Source: Candidatus Zixiibacteriota bacterium | GTDB lineage: Bacteria > Zixibacteria > MSB-5A5 > CAIYYT01 | DNA length: 9,515 bases | Reading direction: 5' to 3' | Assembly: GCA_963205155.1 (NCBI GenBank) | Contig: CAUJJY010000177.1 | Span: 1 to 9,515 of the forward strand | Part shown: one piece after another, positions 1 to 5,209 of the stretch | Layout: each line of letters starts with the position of its first letter | Numbering within the stretch: the first letter of the stretch is position 1 | Position numbers and translations under genes: made by a program | Notes under the pieces: generated by a model | The model's input: only the letters and a program-made list of their open reading frames with translations | Database searches by the model: none | Told to the model about the DNA's origin: nothing

Positions 1-445
1 GGCGCTGATACATGATGCCGCCGAAGAATCCGATGTCGTTATCGCCGGTGTCATAGAGGCCAGCGCCGGCATTGAGCAGGAACATGGCTTTCTGCATCTG
101 ACTCATGGCGTACAAACCACTAAATAGGAAGTTGGTGCCGCTTTCAGTGTCAGAGGTGCTGCCGAATCCCTCGATGTCGACTTCGTACTTCGTCTGCTGG
201 AAATAGACCTCGCCGCCGATCATCATCTTGTCGGACAAGCCGTAGTGGAAGTTGCCGCCGAAGTTGAGTCCGGCACTGCTTGAGAATTTGCTGTTGCCGA
301 TCTCATAATCTTTGAAAGCATCGCCAAAGCCAATGGTGTAGCCGGCATAGGGGCCGACCATCATCAAGGACTTGAGCGAAGCTGCCGATCCAGCGGAGGC
401 GGCCAGCAAGAGAATGAGTGTGGCAGAAATTACGAATCTCTTCAT
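1..445 (-). CDS. Outer-membrane beta-barrel protein, N-terminal part (runs off window)
   Basis: The reading frame is open from the ATG at 445 down to the window edge, giving 148 residues; the C-terminus is missing. The start is supported by AAGGAG (plus-strand 452-457) six bases upstream. Residues 1-22 form a signal peptide: MKRF, a hydrophobic core, then small residues. After that come alternating short segments rich in Gly, Tyr and Phe, typical of beta-strands of a small outer-membrane barrel (OmpA/OMP_b-brl-like fold). It is a diverged paralogue of the protein at 1336-1935. Both share G-x-YAGY-x-IG-x-GD-x-FK near the N-terminus, then FGG..YGLS.K..I.G.V.FQ, then AG.GLY. The two genes are transcribed away from each other across a repeat-rich gap. 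The protein is probably inserted in the outer membrane, but its ligand or role cannot be read from the sequence. I am confident of the class and not of any specific function. Confidence 0.8.
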   Translation of the reverse strand, partial: MKRFVISATLILLLAASAGSAASLKSLMMVGPYAGYTIGFGDAFKDYEIGNSKFSSSAGLNFGGNFHYGLSDKMMIGGEVYFQQTKYEVDIEGFGSTSDTESGTNFLFSGLYAMSQMQKAMFLLNAGAGLYDTGDNDIGFFGGIMYQR

Positions 446-532
446 TCGTGACTCCTTGGTTGATCTATAGGTTTCTTTACTTCAGTTCGGACTGTACCCA
501 GACTCAAGGACAGATGGTCTTTGAGTTAGTAA

Positions 533-561
533 TCGATACTTTGTTAGTGAGTACTCGTCAA
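533..561 (-). promoter_or_regulatory. Possible sigma-70-type promoter for the left barrel gene
   Basis: On the minus strand TTGACG (561-556) is followed after 17 bases by TATCGA (538-533), about 90 bases upstream of the ATG at 445. The -35 box is a good match to TTGACA, but the -10 box matches TATAAT at only three of six bases. This is a weak prediction, made only from spacing and position. Confidence 0.25.
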
Positions 562-595
562 CAAAAAGTTTTGTGGGGGGGGCGATGCCCTCACC

Positions 596-646
596 TCCCG
601 CTAAACGCGGGATCTTCGACCTCCCCCTCTCCCGTCGGGAGAGGGG
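596..646. repeat. Double hairpin repeat unit (CCCGC / CCCCTCTCCCG)
   Basis: Two hairpins lie side by side. TCCCGC (596-601) pairs with GCGGGA (607-612) across a five-base loop. CCCCTCTCCCG (624-634) pairs with CGGGAGAGGGG (636-646) around a single T, so in practice the innermost pairs would open. The linker GCGGGATCTTCGAC (607-620) recurs exactly at 873-886 inside another hairpin, so the two share a module. The unit is followed by A residues, not T, on the plus strand, so it is not an intrinsic terminator for plus-strand transcription. Confidence 0.7.
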
Positions 647-712
647 AAAAAAGATGGATCGGGGGCGAGACCGGTGATGTCCGGAGCGTGGGGCTCCAGA
701 GCGACTTTGCGA

Positions 713-749
713 CGCTGCGCGAAGGTCAGACAAAAATGTCTGACCTACC
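713..749 (+). repeat. 37-base hairpin repeat, copy A
   Basis: AGGTCAGACA (723-732) and TGTCTGACCT (737-746) form a perfect 10-bp stem around AAAA. The 37 bases 713-749, including the leading CGCTGCGCGA and trailing ACC, are identical to 2209-2245. That makes this a dispersed palindromic intergenic repeat of REP type. A diverged, inverted relative follows at 775-800. Confidence 0.85.
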
Positions 750-774
750 GCTGTCGATTCCTTCGAAGGTGCTC

Positions 775-800
775 GGTAGGACAGACATTTTTGACTGTCC
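775..800 (-). repeat. Diverged inverted relative of the 37-base repeat
   Basis: GGACAGACA (779-787) pairs with TGACTGTCC (792-800) across TTTT, with one A-A mismatch. The reverse complement of 775-800 matches copy A (724-749) at 23 of 26 positions. With copy A this makes a head-to-head pair, the layout seen in bacterial BIME doublets. Confidence 0.7.
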
Positions 801-830
801 GTTTCGTGACCGCGAAAGGACGCACCCTGT

Positions 831-854
831 CTCGTCCCGACAAGTCGGGACGAG
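831..854. repeat. Perfect 24-base palindrome
   Basis: CTCGTCCCGAC (831-841) pairs perfectly with GTCGGGACGAG (844-854) around AA. No T-run follows on either strand, so a terminator is unlikely. It fits the other intergenic palindromes here, although no second copy occurs in the window. Confidence 0.7.
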
Positions 855-857
855 CCA

Positions 858-894
858 CCCCTCTTCCCGCGAGCGGGATCTTCGACAAGAGGGG
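858..894. repeat. Nested hairpin CCCCTCTT / AAGAGGGG
   Basis: The outer arms CCCCTCTT (858-865) and AAGAGGGG (887-894) enclose an inner CCCGC (866-870) and GCGGG (873-877) hairpin. GCGGGATCTTCGAC (873-886) is shared exactly with 607-620, so this is a rearranged version of the unit at 596-646. Confidence 0.65.
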
Positions 895-999
895 AATTAA
901 AGTGGACTTCCACCGTGGGTGGCAAATGGTACGGAGTACGGGCCTCCAGCGCGCTTAGCTGGATCCCCACTTTTGGAGCTGTTGAGATACCCCTACCGC

Positions 1000-1084
1000 G
1001 TCATTCTGAACCGCTGCGCAGGTGAAAAATCTGTTAGTCTTTGTTACCCAACGCGAACAGATCCTTCGCTGCGCTCAGGATGAC
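1000..1084. repeat. Dispersed inverted-repeat element (GTCATTCTGA ... TCAGGATGAC)
   Basis: The element begins GTCATTCTGA (1000-1009) and ends TCAGGATGAC (about 1075-1084); the ends are inverted complements with one mismatch. Each end is followed inward by a GCTGCGC motif and then an ATCTGTT or AACAGATC motif. From memory, this 'CATTCTGA..GCGCAG..ATCTG' pattern is a common dispersed intergenic repeat in many environmental bacterial genomes. It is non-coding and carries no transposase. Confidence 0.6.
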
Positions 1085-1335
1085 AGTATTGGTCGGTTTT
1101 TTAACAGTCCCTTTCGCGGGGAGGACCGAAGAGGTATGCGCATTTGGAGAGGTTCCAGACGGTCGAAGTTGCACAGGATATTCAGAAGGATCGTTGGGGG
1201 GGCGCGCATTATGAGTGTTAGGATTTGCATTGCCAATTTGGACTTTTTCAGCAATATTCGGAGCAGTTGCGAGACTTGTTCCAGCGCTCACTCTTCAATG
1301 CAACAATCACATCTGAATATGAGAGGAAGCAAGCT

Positions 1336-1935
1336 ATGAGGCGATTCATTATGATGTCGGCGGTCATCGTGTTCGCTGCATTTGCCATCAGTGAGGCAGC
1401 CACCGAGGTGAAGGGCAAACTCCTGATTGGCGGTTATGCTGGTTACGGGATTGGGCTGGGCGACGATTTCAAGGAACACAAGTCGGTACTTCCATTTGCC
1501 ACCTTCATCAGACAATTAGAACCGGGTGTCGCGTTTGGCGGACGGATAGGATACGGATTAAGCAACAAATTACTGATTGCCGGAACAGTGGGCTTTCAGA
1601 GGATGAAGAGTAAAGAGATTGTCGAGACTAACGACCCTCCGATCGCGACGGACAATTCGACTACGGACACGTGGATCGCGGTAAATGCTAACGTTGTCTA
1701 TTTGGCGGCTCCTTCAAGCAAGTTATGTCCATACATAGAGGCTGGACCTGGTCTATATTTTGATCCGGATGATCTGGCTGGTGGAATCGACGGCGGTATC
1801 GGCGGGATGTACACCATAAATCCTTCGTTAAGTCTGGATGTCGGTGCGCGACTTCACTTGGTCCTTGGAATGGATGTACTGACTTACGTCGAACTTCACG
1901 GCGGCATTAACTTTTTCATTGGCGGAGCGAAGTAA
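1336..1935 (+). CDS. Outer-membrane beta-barrel protein, paralogue of the left-edge gene
   Basis: This 199-residue protein starts at the ATG at 1336. A longer reading from 1225 is possible, but its first 37 residues look like leader sequence. The 1336 start has GAGAGGA eight to nine bases upstream and begins directly with a signal peptide (MRRFIMMSAV..., hydrophobic to about residue 20, cleavage near SEA-A). The mature part has repeated short strands with Gly/aromatic alternation and ends in ..GGINFFIGGAK, consistent with a small outer-membrane barrel of the OMP_b-brl type. The segment G-x-YAGY-x-IG-x-GD-x-FK and a later FGG..YGLS.K..I.G.V.FQ match the left-edge gene, so the two are paralogues in divergent orientation. 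Identity is clearly partial, implying an old duplication. Likely location is the outer membrane; specific role unknown. Confidence 0.85.
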   Translation: MRRFIMMSAVIVFAAFAISEAATEVKGKLLIGGYAGYGIGLGDDFKEHKSVLPFATFIRQLEPGVAFGGRIGYGLSNKLLIAGTVGFQRMKSKEIVETNDPPIATDNSTTDTWIAVNANVVYLAAPSSKLCPYIEAGPGLYFDPDDLAGGIDGGIGGMYTINPSLSLDVGARLHLVLGMDVLTYVELHGGINFFIGGAK

Positions 1936-1996
1936 AGAGGGATTGGTGTATTAGAAAAAACGTGGTAGGCGTGGACGACTGCCGCGCACAAAAGGC

Positions 1997-2047
1997 GTCA
2001 GTTCACACACCGAACCTCGCTACGCTCGATTCGGCGCAAGAACTGAC
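1997..2047. repeat. Nested stem-loop GTCAGTTC / GAACTGAC
   Basis: GTCAGTTC (1997-2004) pairs with GAACTGAC (2040-2047), enclosing a second dyad CCGAA ... TTCGG and an inner CTCGCTACGCTCG-like palindrome. It sits about 60 bases after the stop of the right barrel gene and could stabilise its mRNA end. No T-run follows. Confidence 0.55.
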
Positions 2048-2125
2048 ACAACAGGGGGATCGCCGCCAAGAGCGGCGCCTTCGGCAGGAGCGCGGGGCAC
2101 CAGACCTGTGAATTATTGATACTCT

Positions 2126-2150
2126 GGATCCCCGCTTTCGCGGGGATGAC
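2126..2150. repeat. Dispersed repeat CTGGATCCCCGC...GCGGGGATGAC
   Basis: ATCCCCGC (2128-2135) pairs with GCGGGGAT (2140-2147) around TTTC. A sister element with compensatory changes in the stem lies at 8968-8994. The pattern CTGGATyCC..C.TTCG.. ..GGATkAC matches, from memory, a very widespread bacterial intergenic repeat. Confidence 0.65.
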
Positions 2151-2208
2151 TGTGAGAGAGAAGTTGTCCGGAGCAAAGGGCGACGAATCTACGAGCTATC
2201 CGTTCCTT

Positions 2209-2245
2209 CGCTGCGCGAAGGTCAGACAAAAATGTCTGACCTACC
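2209..2245 (+). repeat. 37-base hairpin repeat, copy B
   Basis: Identical over all 37 bases to 713-749. The stem AGGTCAGACA (2219-2228) / TGTCTGACCT (2233-2242) encloses AAAA. It lies about 40 bases beyond the stop of the EF-G2 gene, in the same orientation as copy A. Confidence 0.85.
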
Positions 2246-2283
2246 TAGTTTAACTCGCGGGGATATTTTTAAGAGCGTCGAAG

Positions 2284-4365
2284 TTAGTGTTTTTCTTCGG
2301 TGCGCTGTTTTTCGTACTCGGCAACGATCTTGTCGGTGATTTCTCTTGGCACCGGATCGTAGTGTCCGAATTTTTGCGTATGCCGTCCCCTGCCGCCCGT
2401 CATTGAGCGCAGTGAGGTGGCATACTTGAATAACTCCGATAGAGGCGCCTGGGCTTTGACGCGTTGGTACTTCCCTGCCGGTTCCATACCAAGAATCTTG
2501 CCGCGACGCGAGGACATGTCGCCCATGACGTCGCCGGTATGGCTGTCAGGAACAACAATCTCGAGGTCGTAGATCGGTTCAAGGAGAATCGGGTTGCATT
2601 CGACAGCGCCTTCTTTGAAGGCGATCGAGCCGGCGATTTTGAAGGCCATATCGGACGAGTCGACGGTATGATATGAACCGAAGAACAAAGTTACGCGGAC
2701 ATCGACGACCTTATTGCCGGAGATGACGCCGCGATCCATCGCTTCGATGACGCCCTTCTCAACTGATGGAATGAACTTAGCCGGAATAACACCGCCGGTG
2801 ATGGCATCGACAAATTCAAATCCGCCGCCGCGTGGAAGCGGTTCGATTTTGATTGAGACGTCGCCGAATTGTCCGCGACCGCCGGATTGTTTCTTGTAGC
2901 GATAAGCCTTCTCGCCCTTGCGGGTGATGGTTTCGCGGAAAGCAATCTTCGGTTGAGTCAATTCAACTTCGATGCCGTAGTTGGCTTTGAGTTTCTTGCA
3001 GATAACATCGAGATGCAACTCACCCTGACCATGTAGAATTGTCTGGTGGAGTTCGGGGCTGATCTCATAGTGGAAAGTTGGATCTTCGTGGCTCAAGGCG
3101 GTGAGTCCGGCGCCAAGTTTGTCCTCTTCGCCCTTGGTTGCAGTCTGTGCGGCGAATTCGATGGTCGAGACCGGGAATTCAATCGGCGGTATGATAATGC
3201 CGCTGTTGCGCGAACAGAGCGTGTACCCGGTGCGGGCGTCTTTTAGTTTGACGAAGGCACCCAAGTCGCCGGCATGCACGACCGGCATATCGGTGCGTTC
3301 TTTGCCGTTGAGCGAAAACATCTGGGCAACTTTTTCGGTGTTCCTCTTGTTCGAGTTGAAGACTTCCTCGCCACTCTTCAAGTGTCCCGAATAGATGCGG
3401 AACAACGAGAGTTCGCCGACATGACGTTCGGCAACGGTCTTGAACAAAAAGACGCAGAGGGGCTCGTTCTCGCCCAACTTGATGGAGACGACCTTGTCGT
3501 CCTTGAGGGCATTGGTCTCGGCGATGTAAGTCGGATCCGGGAAGTACGCGACGGCGAAATCGAGCAACGGTATGGCACCCTTATTGGAGGTAGCAGCCGT
3601 TATAAATACCGGGAACAGCACGCGCTTGGCGATAGCGGCTTTGAGTCCCTTGTCGAGTTCTTCCTGCGACAATTCGCCGGCTTCGAAGAATTTTTCGAGC
3701 AGAGCGTCGTCGGCTTCAGCAGCGGCTTCGGTAAGTTTTTCGCGGGCCTGGTTCGCTTTGGCGCTGACATCGGCAGGAATCGGGACTTCCTTGGTGGAGC
3801 CGTCGGCGTTGTATTCGAAGCCTTTCATTTTAAGGATATCAACGAAGCCTTTGAAGTTAAGGGCTTCGCCGATCGGAATCTGCACCGGCAGACAGCGGGG
3901 GCTGATGTTGTCGTGAAGTTTAGCGAGTGTCGCCTCGAAATTGACGTGCTCTTTTTCGATCTTATTGACGACGAAGGCGGCCGGGCAGCGATAGGTTTCG
4001 GCCAGATCAAAGGCGTACTCGGTGCCGGATTCGGGACCGCTCAAGGCATCGACGACAATGAGTGCGGTGTCGACGACGCGTAGGCCGGCTACTACCTCGC
4101 CGATGAAGTCGGCAAAGCCGGGCATGTCAATGATGTTGATCTTACAGCCTTTGTGTTCGGCATGCAACAGAGTCGCAGAAATGGAGATTTTGCGGCGTGT
4201 CTCTTCCTCCGTGTGGTCGGAGACAGTCGTACCGTCGTCAACCTTACCAAGACGCTGGATAGCTTTGGTGGAGAAAAGAATCGATTCGGCGAGAGACGTT
4301 TTGCCACAGCTACCGTGTCCTACCAGTCCAATGTTGCGAATTTGGTCAGCGAGATACTCTTTCAA
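2284..4365 (-). CDS. fusA: Translation GTPase, elongation factor G2-like (EF-G paralogue)
   Basis: The full EF-G domain order is present in about 693 residues. Numbering from a TTG at 4371, G1 is GHGSCGKTS (18-26), G2 region RRKISIS (59-65), G3 DMPGFADF (82-89), G4 NKIE (136-139) and a G5-like TAATSNKG (258-265). Domain IV carries the conserved loop SGGRGQFGDV (496-505), and domain V has LEPIYDLEIVVPD and GDMSSRRGKILGME (597-630). Elongation factor G drives ribosomal translocation and, with RRF, recycling. The DMPGF motif, in place of canonical DTPGH, and the overall pattern place this protein in the EF-G2/EF-G-like subfamily, whose members have weaker or uncertain translocase roles. Two oddities are a Phe instead of the catalytic switch-II His and Glu for Asp in NKxD. 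Start: no ATG is available. TTG at 4365 has GAGGAG six bases upstream; TTG at 4371 abuts that site. It lies 58 bases after the membrane-protein gene. Confidence 0.93.
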   Translation of the reverse strand: MKEYLADQIRNIGLVGHGSCGKTSLAESILFSTKAIQRLGKVDDGTTVSDHTEEETRRKISISATLLHAEHKGCKINIIDMPGFADFIGEVVAGLRVVDTALIVVDALSGPESGTEYAFDLAETYRCPAAFVVNKIEKEHVNFEATLAKLHDNISPRCLPVQIPIGEALNFKGFVDILKMKGFEYNADGSTKEVPIPADVSAKANQAREKLTEAAAEADDALLEKFFEAGELSQEELDKGLKAAIAKRVLFPVFITAATSNKGAIPLLDFAVAYFPDPTYIAETNALKDDKVVSIKLGENEPLCVFLFKTVAERHVGELSLFRIYSGHLKSGEEVFNSNKRNTEKVAQMFSLNGKERTDMPVVHAGDLGAFVKLKDARTGYTLCSRNSGIIIPPIEFPVSTIEFAAQTATKGEEDKLGAGLTALSHEDPTFHYEISPELHQTILHGQGELHLDVICKKLKANYGIEVELTQPKIAFRETITRKGEKAYRYKKQSGGRGQFGDVSIKIEPLPRGGGFEFVDAITGGVIPAKFIPSVEKGVIEAMDRGVISGNKVVDVRVTLFFGSYHTVDSSDMAFKIAGSIAFKEGAVECNPILLEPIYDLEIVVPDSHTGDVMGDMSSRRGKILGMEPAGKYQRVKAQAPLSELFKYATSLRSMTGGRGRHTQKFGHYDPVPREITDKIVAEYEKQRTEEKH

Positions 4366-4371
4366 TGTCAA

Positions 4372-4377
4372 CTCCTC
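4372..4377 (-). promoter_or_regulatory. Ribosome binding site that selects the TTG start of EF-G2
   Basis: GAGGAG on the minus strand ends directly against TTG (4371-4369) and lies six bases before TTG (4365-4363). An in-frame TAA at 4386-4384 rules out any start further upstream. The spacing favours 4365. Confidence 0.6.
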
Positions 4378-4423
4378 TGTCCTTTAGTAAACATCATAAT
4401 CGGCTATTTTAGCAGTCAGAGGG

Positions 4424-4891
4424 CTATTTGTCAACCGAATTGTCGCTGCTTTGGACCATGGTTGAACGGCGGGCGAAGCGCCAATGGAGGACAAATAAGG
4501 GGAGACAGATGATGGCGGCAATGAGCATATAGACAAGCTGGCGGCGGCCGGTCAGTTCCTTGGCGCGAAGCAGGTTGGCGCGATACTTGTCCCAGCGCTG
4601 CTGCCACTGCTGATCGGTGAGTTCCGGTTGGGCGGTCTGTGAATCCTTGATTTCAGGACCGGATTCACCCGTCCGGGAGATCCGTTTCGGGGTTTCGCTG
4701 TCCATGCGCTTAAACTGGTCGATGTCGGCGTAATTCTGCCATTCATATTCGTTCAGATTGGATTCGGGATCGAGCATCGAATAAAGGCCCTGCAGACCCT
4801 GAATGCCGCCAAAGATCATGGTGATAACGCAGATTGAGCTGATCAGGTAGTAGTAAATTGTTGCGATCCACGGTTTGGAATTGGAGACCAT
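4424..4891 (-). CDS. Uncharacterised two-TM membrane protein
   Basis: The product has 155 residues. The ATG at 4891 has a strong GGAGG (4897-4901) five bases upstream. A first hydrophobic segment spans about residues 10-38 (IYYYLISSICVITMIFGG...). A polar, charged middle rich in Gln, Glu and Lys covers about 39-115, with a WQQRWDKYRANLLRAKEL amphipathic stretch. A second hydrophobic segment covers about 118-137 and is followed by RFARR, suggesting a cytoplasmic C-terminus by the positive-inside rule. Both ends would then be cytoplasmic, with the middle outside. I do not recognise the family; the YYYL..I..I..IFG start resembles small membrane proteins of unknown function. It is directly upstream of the EF-G2 gene on the same strand and may be co-transcribed with it, but nothing in the sequence links their functions. 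Confidence 0.8.
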   Translation of the reverse strand: MVSNSKPWIATIYYYLISSICVITMIFGGIQGLQGLYSMLDPESNLNEYEWQNYADIDQFKRMDSETPKRISRTGESGPEIKDSQTAQPELTDQQWQQRWDKYRANLLRAKELTGRRQLVYMLIAAIICLPLFVLHWRFARRSTMVQSSDNSVDK

Positions 4892-4920
4892 AAAAACCTC
4901 CGGTTAGGGGTGTTTGCTGC

Positions 4921-4937
4921 TGTGCAGGTTTTGCACA
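4921..4937. promoter_or_regulatory. Operator-like dyad between divergent genes
   Basis: TGTGCA (4921-4926) and TGCACA (4932-4937) form a perfect inverted repeat with a five-base GGTTT spacer. It lies in the 110-base gap between the divergent membrane-protein gene and the small rod-like gene. The position would suit a regulator site, but no regulator is identified and the dyad is short. Confidence 0.3.
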
Positions 4938-4952
4938 GGGAAGGATTGCGAT

Positions 4953-4979
4953 TAATTCAAAATGAAACGTCGTCGATAA
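4953..4979 (+). promoter_or_regulatory. Possible sigma-28 (FliA)-type promoter
   Basis: TAAT (4953-4956), then exactly 15 bases, then GTCGATAA (4972-4979) matches the sigma-28 consensus TAAA-N15-GCCGATAA at 10 of 12 positions. Transcription would begin near 4986, leaving only a very short leader that opens at the AAGGAG ribosome site (4986-4991). That tight fit argues some caution. The match is of interest because the gene it precedes is flagellar-like. Confidence 0.35.
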
Positions 4980-5001
4980 AGAAGCAAGGAGATACTACCT
5001 T

Positions 5002-5202
5002 ATGTTTGACAGTTCAATCAGCGGAATCAGAAGCGGTTTGGCAATGGCGGAACGCGCGGCGAGTAATATCTCGCGATTTGAGTCGGCGGATCCGAAGGAT
5101 TTCGTCGACATGATGGTTGCTGAACGAGCCGTTGAGGCGAATGTAGCGGCGCTAAGGACATCGTTGCGGATGTCAGAACATTTGATCGATTTGTTCGCTT
5201 AG
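5002..5202 (+). CDS. Small flagellar rod/hook-like protein (N- and C-terminal helices only)
   Basis: The product has 66 residues. The ATG at 5002 has AAGGAG ten bases upstream. Residues 3-25 (SSISGIRSGLAMAERAASNIS) follow the pattern of the flagellar basal-body rod N-terminal helix (typically ..GL.AA...L...ANNIAN). Residues 31-66 contain DFVDMMVAERAVEANVAALR, TS, RMSEHLIDLF, which matches the rod/hook C-terminal helix (typically ..EM..aqRaYeANa..i.t.dem...l..l). In FlgB, FlgC, FlgE, FlgF and FlgG these helices pair to build the axial core; the beta domain between them is absent here, so the two helices are nearly contiguous. It may be a mini axial-type protein or an unrelated coiled-coil that resembles one. 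No other flagellar gene lies in the window. The frame is intact, so it does not look like a decayed gene. It ends seven bases before the convergent glycosyltransferase stop. Confidence 0.7.
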   Translation: MFDSSISGIRSGLAMAERAASNISRFESADPKDFVDMMVAERAVEANVAALRTSLRMSEHLIDLFA

Positions 5203-5209
5203 TCGATTC

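Larger units (their letters stand above)
446..1335. other. 890-base repeat-rich intergenic region
   Basis: This interval lies between two divergent barrel genes and holds no convincing gene. The frames open across it have no ribosome binding site, no recognisable domain, and are made of the translated repeats themselves. It is packed with perfect or near-perfect hairpins at 596-612, 624-646, 723-746, 779-800, 831-854 and 858-894, and an inverted-repeat element at 1000-1084. Promoters and leaders for both flanking genes must lie near its ends. A run of eight G occurs at 575-582 and one of seven G at 1196-1202. Confidence 0.75.
1936..2283. other. 348-base intergenic region with hairpin repeats
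   Basis: The region lies between the 3' ends of the right barrel gene (plus) and the EF-G2 gene (minus), which converge on it. No gene is visible. It contains hairpins at 1997-2047, 2128-2147 and 2219-2242. The 14 bases GGCGCCTTCGGCAG at 2074-2087 recur at 8822-8835. None of the hairpins is followed by a clear T-run for either flanking gene, so termination may be Rho-dependent or use the hairpins themselves. Confidence 0.7.

Noticed and set aside
624..656. Intrinsic terminator at the strong 624-646 hairpin
   Set aside because: The hairpin is followed by A residues on the plus strand and has no T-run on the minus-strand 3' side, and no gene ends nearby.
418..970. Long open frames on both strands in the left intergenic region (418-900 +, 482-970 -, 674-958 +)
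   Set aside because: They overlap each other, lack ribosome sites and domains, and translate palindromic repeats; one also overlaps the start of the barrel gene.
1225..1335. Extended start of the right barrel gene at 1225
   Set aside because: It would put 37 residues before a normal signal peptide; the ATG at 1336 has its own ribosome site.
1022..1339. Open frames of 105 aa (+) and 85 aa (-) ahead of the right barrel gene
   Set aside because: Their sequence is the translation of a dispersed repeat ('EQILRCAQDDS'-type on one strand, 'VILSAAKDL' on the other), with no ribosome site.
2219..2242. Copy B of the 37-base repeat as the EF-G2 terminator
   Set aside because: On the minus strand the stem is followed by a GC-rich sequence and not a T-run; the T-run lies in the loop.
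596..2245. CRISPR array
   Set aside because: The repeats are palindromic, of different kinds and irregularly spaced; no regular repeat-spacer pattern and no cas gene are present.
3274..4083. 269-aa open frame opposite the EF-G2 gene
   Set aside because: It lies wholly antisense to a clearly conserved coding sequence, with no domain or ribosome site; it is an expected mirror frame of GC-rich coding DNA.
4910..5113. 67-aa frame overlapping the start of the rod-like gene
   Set aside because: It has no ribosome site and no recognisable pattern, and covers the divergent promoter region and the start of the better-supported gene.
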